Shown here in pieces: positions 1 to 5,737 of a stretch of 7,507 nucleotides of DNA (within the stretch, counting starts at the first letter, position 1; every line of letters starts with the position of its first letter). The translations under genes were made by a program, and so were the position numbers. This DNA is from Bacteroidota bacterium (GTDB taxonomy: Bacteria > Bacteroidota > Rhodothermia > Rhodothermales > UBA10348), in the NCBI GenBank assembly GCA_027620595.1, contig JAQCDI010000119.1, forward strand, positions 1 through 7,507, given 5' to 3'. The notes beneath the pieces were generated by a model. That model worked only from the letters and a program-made list of their open reading frames with translations. It was not told the origin of the DNA and did not search any database.

Positions 1-411
1 CGTCACGATCACACGGCCGTCATCCTGGATGGCGGCATGCATCCCGGTTCGCAGCGTCTCGAACGCCGCCCTGTCGACCGCTACCATCGGAAAGGCGCCT
101 TGGTACATCTCGTCGGCCACGACGGAGGCCAGCGCCAGGAAGACATCGGCCCGGTCGGTGATGATGCCCGCCGGAGCCACGCCGCGGCGGACGGATTCGA
201 GCAGGATGGCCGTCGTCGTGGACGAACCGCGGGTGAACGGCAATGCCAGGATGCGTCCCGCGCCCATTTCGCCCGACAGCGGATGCCGCCGGTCGATGAT
301 TTCTCCCGTGTGCTGATCATACCCGCCCCAGAACGAAAGCGGCTCGGTAGAGGCCAGGACCTGCCCTTCGGCAGTACCCGGAATGATGATGCGCCCCTTC
401 ATCTCTTTCAT
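1..411 (-). CDS. Aconitase-X (AcnX) small subunit, DUF126 swivel domain (partial, 3' end outside window)
   Basis: Seen: an open frame of 137 codons runs from ATG 411-409 to base 1 with no stop. It begins MKEMKGRIIIPGTAEG and contains LSFWGGYDQHTGEI (about residues 25-38), a GEMGAGRILALPFTRGSS stretch (about 48-65) and VAPAGIIT (about 78-85). Known: the GG-D-TG and RGSS motifs and the order of these blocks are typical of the AcnX small (swivelling) subunit, which closes over the active site of the large subunit; the RGSS serine is thought to be catalytic. Family length is about 130-150 residues, so little should be missing. The start overlaps the large-subunit stop as ATGA, and a GAGGAGGGG stretch lies 11-13 nt upstream, supporting this ATG over the internal Met4 (402-400). 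No signal peptide, so cytoplasmic. The two subunits are separate genes here, unlike the fused type-I AcnX proteins. The substrate is discussed under the large subunit. Confidence 0.9.
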   Translation of the reverse strand, partial: MKEMKGRIIIPGTAEGQVLASTEPLSFWGGYDQHTGEIIDRRHPLSGEMGAGRILALPFTRGSSTTTAILLESVRRGVAPAGIITDRADVFLALASVVADEMYQGAFPMVAVDRAAFETLRTGMHAAIQDDGRVIVT

Positions 412-1667
412 GCTTTCCAAGACCCCTCCTCGCGGATCACCCGACCCCGCACAGCGGATTCCACGCAGTCATTGAGCCGGCCGTAGATCACATCCACGCC
501 CAGCAGACCCGGCGAGTAGTAGGCATACTTGGCAGAGTTGGTCATCAGGTGCTTGATGCGGCCCGGCAGCATTGGGGAGGTAAGCGGACAGGTATCGACC
601 GTAATCTTGGCACCGAACGCCTCGATGGGCTTCAGAAGCCCCACGTGACCGGCAATCATCCGCACCGCGCGGCTGCACGTTACCAGGAATTCCACGCCGT
701 CGGCCGCCTTGCGGCCTTTCACGAGCGGAGCCAGCGCCTTGAATTCGTCGATCGAGAAGTGCGGACTGCCCAGCACCACCATGTCGAGCGTCTCGCCCTC
801 CGCGGTTGACAGGTCTCGGTAGGAAGCACGGAACTGGTCCATCCCCACCTCGATGACGCGCGGAGGTTCGGCGCCGTGGAAGGCTTCCTTCAAGGTCGGG
901 GCTTCAGGGGTCACGCCCACCATGTGGAACAGCGCGATGGCGCCGGAGGAGGCTCCGCCGGCGCAAACCGCCTTGAGCTGATCCAGCGTCGGCTGCACTT
1001 CCATGCCCTCGAGCACCGGGATGCCATCGGGCGCCAGCCGTCCCAGCAGGTGTCCAAGCACCGGGTAGAAGGCATCGTCTTCCTGCAGCGCGCGCGGAAT
1101 GTCCTTCATGCGCAGCAGGACCGTGCCCTTCCGCCCCTCGTCCAGATGCAGCCCGGCGCGCGGCACGCGCCCCGTAATGGCGGCGCAGATGTCCAGGAGA
1201 TCCGGATAGCGCTCCGTTCGGGCACCGATCACCGAATTGTAGTAGCCGATCACGTTCGACTCACCGGCCGCAATCTGCTGACCGAATTTCGGCGCATGCT
1301 CCGTCTGGTAGGGTGCGCACGTCCACGTGGGAATGCAGCCCATGGCCTCGTAGGCCCGCATCTGGCGGGTGGCATTGGCCGCCACCTCGGACGGCACTTC
1401 CCACTCCTGCCAGCCGTGCTCATCCACCCCGCTCACATTGAGAGTCGAGGGAACACGCACCTTGGCACCGAGCGAGGCCAGGCGCTCGGCGTATTCCATC
1501 GTGGCCACGCCCATGTAGACCGTCGAGTCGATGTGGGCGGCCTCTATGTCCATGAAGCGGTCCACACCGAACACCGGAAGCATGCGCGTCAGGATCCGCA
1601 TGGCCATCTCGGCCGCCGGTCCTTCCTCGCCGTGCAGGAGGGCTTGGTCGTAGGCGGTCAGCGCCAT
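408..1667 (-). CDS. Aconitase-X (AcnX) large catalytic subunit, DUF521; probable iron-sulfur hydro-lyase
   Basis: Seen: 419 residues, normal for the family. Diagnostic blocks are the N-terminal LHGEEGPA (11-18), AHIDST near 44-49, CAPYQTEHAP (117-126), GESNVIGYYNSVIGARTERYPD (about 135-156, an E-S-N and G-A-R-T pattern), GSPHFS (300-305), TCSR (330-333), VDTCP (357-361) and MTNSAKYAYYSPG (375-387). Cys117 and Cys360 are the clearest cluster-ligand candidates; Cys331 and Cys401 are also present. Known: bacterial AcnX enzymes include cis-3-hydroxy-L-proline dehydratase, and archaeal ones make trans-anhydromevalonate 5-phosphate from mevalonate 5-phosphate; many members are uncharacterised. Inferred: a cytoplasmic dehydratase acting with the small subunit, more likely of the hydroxyproline type because the host looks bacterial and the neighbours are degradative. 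The start shares one base with the M1 stop (TGATG) and has GAGGG 6 nt upstream. The substrate is not provable from sequence, and no proline racemase or imine reductase lies in the window. Confidence 0.9.
   Translation of the reverse strand: MALTAYDQALLHGEEGPAAEMAMRILTRMLPVFGVDRFMDIEAAHIDSTVYMGVATMEYAERLASLGAKVRVPSTLNVSGVDEHGWQEWEVPSEVAANATRQMRAYEAMGCIPTWTCAPYQTEHAPKFGQQIAAGESNVIGYYNSVIGARTERYPDLLDICAAITGRVPRAGLHLDEGRKGTVLLRMKDIPRALQEDDAFYPVLGHLLGRLAPDGIPVLEGMEVQPTLDQLKAVCAGGASSGAIALFHMVGVTPEAPTLKEAFHGAEPPRVIEVGMDQFRASYRDLSTAEGETLDMVVLGSPHFSIDEFKALAPLVKGRKAADGVEFLVTCSRAVRMIAGHVGLLKPIEAFGAKITVDTCPLTSPMLPGRIKHLMTNSAKYAYYSPGLLGVDVIYGRLNDCVESAVRGRVIREEGSWKA
423..431 (-). promoter_or_regulatory. 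Purine-rich Shine-Dalgarno candidate for the AcnX small subunit
   Basis: A GAGGAGGGG run within the large-subunit codons lies 11 nt before ATG 411-409, slightly farther than ideal. A GGAAAG closer to the start may also help. Coupling through the ATGA overlap probably contributes. Confidence 0.4.
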
Positions 1668-3325
1668 CAGCGACCCTCGGAAACGTCAAAATTGGCCAGT
1701 AATCGCACGTTGGGGTCCAGGATCAACTCGACAGCCGGGCCCCGACCGTCGGAATCGAACGACCGGCTGACCTCTGCTCCGTCGGCCGAAAGTGAAAGGG
1801 TGATCACGTCCGAGAGGCTGCCGTCCTCGAAACGTGCCTGTGCATCCACCTCGACCTCGAAGCGATAATCGGGCTGTGTCTGACGCACTTTGACGTGGAC
1901 ATGGCCATCTTCCATCCACCAGTTGGCGGCAATCGAGGGAATCCCGCCCTGGAACAGCCACTGGTCGAAGAACTGCTGGAGGTCCTGGCCAGATGCTTCC
2001 TCCAGATGGCGACGCAGGTCGGCTGTCTGGGCATTCTTGTTCATGAACTCGGCGTAGTAGGACGCAATGCCCGCATTGAAGACATCTTCGCCCAAGTTGC
2101 GCCGGAGCATGTGCAGGATCCATGCGCCTTTCTGGTACATCATGCCGCCCGAGACGTTGTTCAGATCCTCGATGTACGGCCGCACAAGTGCAAAATCGTA
2201 GTCGGTCTCAGCATAGAAATTGCGCACCGACTGACGGGACTGCAGCAGCCCCTGCATGAAGTTGTCCTTCCCGTAGTGATGCTCGCGGAACAGCAGCGTG
2301 TAATAGGTGGCGAACCCTTCACTGAGCCACACGTCGTTCCAGTGGTACTCCGTGACCGCGTTGCCGAACCACTGGTGGGCAATCTCGTGGATGATCACGT
2401 ACTGCCACCGCATTTCCCGGTTACCCGAGACGGACGAATGCGCGTAGGCCGGAATCGAAGCGGCTTCCATGCCGCCACCCGGCGTGGCATTCGATACGAT
2501 GTTGCCGAGACGCTTGTTGACGTAGGGACCGATGAGGTCCGAGTAGTAGGCCAGCACCGCCTTCGAGGGCTCGGCAAAGTCATGGAAGCCTTTCTCGCGG
2601 TCCTGCCAGTACACCCACGTCTCGATCGGCACATCACCGTATTTGTCGACCTGCTGCACGGCCATGCGCGCCACGCCGATGAAATAGAGCCACGTGGCAG
2701 TCGGCACATCGTTGACCCAGTGGGTCATCCGCATCCCGCCCTCGAGATCCGAGGACTCGGCCAGGACGCCGTTCGACGTGGACTGGTAATGCGACGGATG
2801 CACGATGATCATCTCCGTCGTGGCCTTGTCGTAGGGGTGATCCACGACCGGCAGCCAACCGCGCACGCGGGAGGACCAGTTGTCCGAGAAGAAGGTGCGA
2901 TCCCCATACGTGTTGGGGCCGATATCCATGCCGTCGGCCGGAATTCCCTGGTATTCCACGCTGATCGTGATCCGCTTTCCGGCTTCCACGGGCGAACCGA
3001 GATCAATGACCAAGGCGTCGTTGGCATGGGCGTAGGAGAGCTCGGCGCCGTCCATCGTCACGCGGGTCACTTCCATGCCCTTGCCTTCCCGTTCGGCTGT
3101 CTTGCCGAGCAGGTCCAGGCGCAGCGCGGATTGGCCGGCCGTGACGTACCGGGCATCGACATCCGTCCGACCCATGACCACATCGGAGTCATCTGTCACC
3201 GTCAGGTGGAATACGTACCCCTGGATGTCGATTCCGGTGTTCTTGGGGTAGCTGTCGGAGTAATCCTGCGCGGCCACCGGGCCAACCAGCAGCAGCAGGA
3301 ATAAAAGTCGTTGAATCATGGTCAT
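1667..3325 (-). CDS. Secreted M1-family zinc metallopeptidase (aminopeptidase)
   Basis: Seen: 552 residues. A signal peptide with core LLFLLLLVG and probable cleavage after VAA (about residue 19) has no lipobox cysteine. A beta-rich N-terminal domain follows (about 30-215), then the catalytic domain with GGGMEAAS (283-290), HEIAHQWFGN (313-322; zinc ligands His313 and His317, general base Glu314), third zinc ligand Glu336 in WLSEGFA at the canonical HExxH-x18-E spacing, and Tyr397 in a MMYQKGAW block fitting the transition-state tyrosine. After about 460 there is a short beta-rich tail. Known: M1 enzymes remove N-terminal residues from peptides. The large helical C-terminal domain of full-size M1 enzymes (850-900 residues) is absent, as in many short bacterial members. 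Odd: the usual GAMEN exopeptidase motif reads GGMEA. The ATG abuts the GH95 stop (TAGATG) with no clear Shine-Dalgarno sequence, so translation probably depends on coupling; a second in-frame ATG at 3319-3317 is an alternative start. Confidence 0.93.
   Translation of the reverse strand: MTMIQRLLFLLLLVGPVAAQDYSDSYPKNTGIDIQGYVFHLTVTDDSDVVMGRTDVDARYVTAGQSALRLDLLGKTAEREGKGMEVTRVTMDGAELSYAHANDALVIDLGSPVEAGKRITISVEYQGIPADGMDIGPNTYGDRTFFSDNWSSRVRGWLPVVDHPYDKATTEMIIVHPSHYQSTSNGVLAESSDLEGGMRMTHWVNDVPTATWLYFIGVARMAVQQVDKYGDVPIETWVYWQDREKGFHDFAEPSKAVLAYYSDLIGPYVNKRLGNIVSNATPGGGMEAASIPAYAHSSVSGNREMRWQYVIIHEIAHQWFGNAVTEYHWNDVWLSEGFATYYTLLFREHHYGKDNFMQGLLQSRQSVRNFYAETDYDFALVRPYIEDLNNVSGGMMYQKGAWILHMLRRNLGEDVFNAGIASYYAEFMNKNAQTADLRRHLEEASGQDLQQFFDQWLFQGGIPSIAANWWMEDGHVHVKVRQTQPDYRFEVEVDAQARFEDGSLSDVITLSLSADGAEVSRSFDSDGRGPAVELILDPNVRLLANFDVSEGR
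1674..1678 (-). promoter_or_regulatory. Shine-Dalgarno GAGGG for the AcnX large subunit
   Basis: GAGGG sits 6 nt before ATG 1667-1665, within the final codons of the M1 peptidase gene. With the TGATG junction this supports the chosen start and direct coupling. Confidence 0.6.
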
Positions 3326-4219
3326 CTAGAAAATGAGCGTGTACGCGGTTCCGGCCTTGGCCTTGAATCGGAGGACTCTGTGTTCCTCCATGTCTGAATC
3401 TACATCTGCCCCATCGGCTTGTATACCTGAAAGGCCTGCTGCGCGGACACGAAGTTCGCCATCCAGGTCCGGCAGGAGCGTGGCAGAGACCAGTTTCCCG
3501 TCGGACCATGCCATCTGGATACCTACATCTCCACGCGCGCGCACTCCGGCTGCCTGCCCGGTTCCCCATTCCGCGGGAAGCGCCGGCAACAGGTCGATGA
3601 ATCCCTGGTGGGACTGCACAATGGCTTCCGAAATAGCGGCCGCCGCACCGAATGTACCGTCCACCTGCAGCGTTCCGAAACACCGGGAAAACAGAGAGGG
3701 AGCGGATGATTCGGTCAGATGATGCTTGAATTCGTAGAGCAGCCCATCCGGATTGTAGAGCCGGGCCCAGAGACCCAACCGCCATCCGTAGGACCATCCA
3801 CAACCGCCCGTACCTCGTCGCTCGACGGAAACCCGTGCTGCCTGGGCCATTACGGGATCCTTCTCCGGCGTGATCTCACTGCCCGGATACACGCCCCACA
3901 GATGGGACAGGTGCCTATGTTCGGGTTCGATCTCGTCAAAATCCTCAATCCATTCCATGAGCTGGCCGTTCTTGCCGATCTGGTTCGGAACCAGGCGGGC
4001 CGACGCCGCGCCGGCCTCGGTAGCCAGTTCCTCATCCAAATCCAGGAGCGCCGCAGCCTCCTGGAATTCGGCCAACACTTCCCGGATGATGTGCATATCC
4101 ATGGTCGGTGCGATGGCAATCGTCCGCGCCTTGAGGAAAATGCCTGTCACTTCGTCGAAGAAACGCCCATTGCCTTCCCAGGCCGGAAAATTCTCGGGCG
4201 AGTTCGAGGGAGCCGTCAC
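3326..4219 (-). CDS. GH95 C-terminal part: rest of the catalytic barrel and C-terminal beta domain
   Basis: Seen: 297 residues if counted from GTG 4219-4217, the first in-frame start-like codon after the amber. It holds PSNSPEN (predicted catalytic Glu at full-protein position 515), APTMDMHIIREVL, HRHLSHLWGVYPGSEITP, and GTLQVDGTFGAAAAISEAI with the predicted catalytic Asp693, followed by a beta-rich tail of about 90 residues ending TAYTLIF. These blocks are standard GH95 and show no decay. It has no signal peptide, so a separately made fragment would stay in the cytoplasm, away from the exported N-terminal part. It is therefore best read as the continuation of the upstream half, not as an independent gene. 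Its TAG is directly followed by the M1 start codon. Confidence 0.75.
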   Translation of the reverse strand: MTAPSNSPENFPAWEGNGRFFDEVTGIFLKARTIAIAPTMDMHIIREVLAEFQEAAALLDLDEELATEAGAASARLVPNQIGKNGQLMEWIEDFDEIEPEHRHLSHLWGVYPGSEITPEKDPVMAQAARVSVERRGTGGCGWSYGWRLGLWARLYNPDGLLYEFKHHLTESSAPSLFSRCFGTLQVDGTFGAAAAISEAIVQSHQGFIDLLPALPAEWGTGQAAGVRARGDVGIQMAWSDGKLVSATLLPDLDGELRVRAAGLSGIQADGADVDSDMEEHRVLRFKAKAGTAYTLIF

Positions 4220-4225
4220 CAGCCA

Positions 4226-4231
4226 TCCCTT
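4226..4231 (-). promoter_or_regulatory. Shine-Dalgarno-like AAGGGA after the amber, 6 nt before an in-frame GTG
   Basis: The codons immediately after the amber give AAGGGA, then TGGCTG, then GTG (4219-4217), which is in frame with the GH95 C-terminal part. This could allow reinitiation by ribosomes released at the amber. The same bases also encode conserved-looking residues (K-G-W-L-V), so the match may be chance. Confidence 0.25.
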
Positions 4232-4234
4232 CTA
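4232..4234 (-). other. In-frame amber codon within the GH95 gene
   Basis: The minus-strand codons read CAC CCG TAG AAG GGA TGG CTG GTG. Both sides are in one frame and the homology is continuous. TAG is one substitution from CAG, AAG or GAG, and polar residues are common at this variable site in the family, so a single change from any of these is the simplest origin. Confidence 0.9.
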
Positions 4235-5737
4235 CGGGTGTTCGACCAGGATGTCCAGGAGGAATTCCACCTGTCCTTTGAGGACCGGATACATGTCTTC
4301 GAGGAATTCGCGGTCCTGCGTATAGCGGTAATGGTCGTAGAGATTGGTCATGACCCAGGCACCTCCGACCGGCCAGGCACCCCACGAGGGGCCGTCCATC
4401 GGCGTTGTCGATCGCCACAGGTCGGTATTCTGATGCAAAACCCACCCGTCCGCATTCCAGTGCTCGCGTGCCGTGCGGGCACCGGCCTCGGCCACTTCCT
4501 GCGTGAACATCCATAGCGGCTGGTTCATCTCGGACAGGTTGCCCGAATCGGCCAGCCAGTAGTTCATGGGCAGGTTGATGTTGATCGTGTACTTCGAGTC
4601 CCACGACGGATTGGCCCGATCCTGCCAGATGCCCTGCAGGTTGGCCGGTTGCGTGCCGGGGCGCGAGGAAGCGATCAGTAGATATCGTCCGAACTGGTAG
4701 TACAGGGCCGCCAGCGACGGATCTTCTCCGCCTTCTTTCAGGCGGAGGATGCGTTCGTCGGTCGGCACGTCTTTCAATGACGGTTCGCCCACAAAACCCA
4801 GATCCACGCGGCGGAACCACTGTCGGTGCTCCGTCAGGTGATCCGCGCGGATGGCAGGTTCGCTCCTATCCTTGACGGCTTCCAGCACGGCAGCCACCCG
4901 ACCGGCCGCATTGGCCGACACGTCCTTGTAATTCACATGGTTCGTGGCGGCCGCAATGACCAGTGTTGCGCTGTTGGCGCCTTCGACATACAGGGTGCGG
5001 TAATCTGCCCGGACCTGGCCCCCGTCCGTGCGCGCATCAACGCGGGCTTCATAGCGCATCTGCCCCTCGATGCCCAGATACGTTGAGCTCCTGCCTGTGA
5101 GACGAAGCTGATTGGGCTCGATGGCGTCCATCTGGAAATATCCCGTACCGTAGTTGGAGTGGGCCGTATTCCGGATGCCATGCATGTTGGCCGAGAAGGT
5201 GATCGACCCGGGCTGACTCGCCATCAGATGTACCACGATGACCTGGTCCGGCTCACTGGCGTACACATCGCGCGTATAGGTCACCCCGTCCACGGCGTAT
5301 GTGGTACGGGCGATCCCTGTATCCAGATCGAGTTCGCGGCGATAGTCGGTGGCGTCCTCATGTCCGGGAAGGTGCAGATACAGATCCCCGAACGGCTGGT
5401 ACTTCATCTGCTCGTACGGAATGCCCATCATGGTCCGGCCAAACAGGTCGTGGGCCTTGGCATACTCTCCGGCAAAGAGCAAGCGCTGGATTTCGGGCAG
5501 GGCAGCGTGAGCGCCGTCCTGGACCGGATCGTATGGACCACCCGACCAAAGCGTCTCCTCATTGAACTGGATGCGTTCGGCGGCCGGGTTGCCGAAAACC
5601 ATGGCCCCGAGGCGACCGTTGCCTACCGGCAGGGCATGCTCCCATTGGGCCGCCGGTTCATCATAAAAAAGGACGGTTTCCTGGGCCTGGGAAGGCCACA
5701 CCAGGCTGAAAAAGGCAAGGATGAGCAGGTTTCTCAT
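4232..5737 (-). CDS. GH95 N-terminal part: signal peptide, beta-sandwich domain and first part of the (alpha/alpha)6 barrel
   Basis: Seen: 501 residues if the amber terminates. A signal peptide (MRNLLILAFFSLVW, cleavage probably after SQA at about residue 18) has no lipobox, so export is expected. The GH95 N-terminal beta-sandwich spans about residues 20-270, opening with the typical W-E-ALPVGNGRLGAMVFG (32-49) and FNEETLWSGGPYD (58-70). YQPFGDLYL (113-121) is also a family block. A helical linker follows, then the barrel start with RYLLIASSRPGTQPANLQG (351-369) and the NINLPMNYW block (386-394) holding the predicted catalytic Asn386 and Asn388. Without the downstream part it lacks the predicted acid Glu and the Asp, and the barrel is incomplete, so on its own it should be inactive and probably unstable. 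Confidence 0.85.
   Translation of the reverse strand: MRNLLILAFFSLVWPSQAQETVLFYDEPAAQWEHALPVGNGRLGAMVFGNPAAERIQFNEETLWSGGPYDPVQDGAHAALPEIQRLLFAGEYAKAHDLFGRTMMGIPYEQMKYQPFGDLYLHLPGHEDATDYRRELDLDTGIARTTYAVDGVTYTRDVYASEPDQVIVVHLMASQPGSITFSANMHGIRNTAHSNYGTGYFQMDAIEPNQLRLTGRSSTYLGIEGQMRYEARVDARTDGGQVRADYRTLYVEGANSATLVIAAATNHVNYKDVSANAAGRVAAVLEAVKDRSEPAIRADHLTEHRQWFRRVDLGFVGEPSLKDVPTDERILRLKEGGEDPSLAALYYQFGRYLLIASSRPGTQPANLQGIWQDRANPSWDSKYTININLPMNYWLADSGNLSEMNQPLWMFTQEVAEAGARTAREHWNADGWVLHQNTDLWRSTTPMDGPSWGAWPVGGAWVMTNLYDHYRYTQDREFLEDMYPVLKGQVEFLLDILVEHP

Larger units (their letters stand above)
3326..5737 (-). pseudogene. GH95-family alpha-L-fucosidase/alpha-L-galactosidase gene interrupted by one in-frame TAG
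   Basis: Seen: one continuous frame of 803 sense positions plus final TAG (3328-3326), broken only by TAG at 4234-4232 (codon 502). Sequence before it ends FLLDILVEHP; after it comes KGWLVTAPSNSPEN in the same frame, which is how GH95 proteins normally run across this point. No base is inserted or lost. Known: GH95 enzymes are inverting exo-glycosidases releasing alpha-1,2-fucose or alpha-L-galactose; their catalytic set is an Asn pair, a Glu and an Asp. Predicted equivalents here are Asn386 and Asn388 (upstream of the stop), Glu515 and Asp693 (downstream). Total length fits the family (about 750-850), and no other lesion is visible. Either a recent nonsense mutation, a sequencing or assembly error, or readthrough. 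The well-preserved downstream half argues against old decay. It overlaps the amidohydrolase stop by ATGA and has GGAGG 6 nt upstream. Confidence 0.85.

Noticed and set aside
876..1868. A 330-codon plus-strand open frame opposite AcnX large and the end of M1
   Set aside because: It crosses two well-supported genes on the other strand, and its composition is of the shadow type (His, Arg, Gly).
1895..3304. A 469-codon open frame on the plus strand opposite the M1 gene
   Set aside because: It lies wholly antisense to a gene with a clear family signature. Its translation is rich in His, Arg and Val with no recognisable domain, as expected from the opposite strand of GC-rich coding sequence.
4217..4240. 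A frameshift in the GH95 gene
   Set aside because: Codon-by-codon reading shows the upstream and downstream parts are in the same frame, so the lesion is a nonsense codon only.
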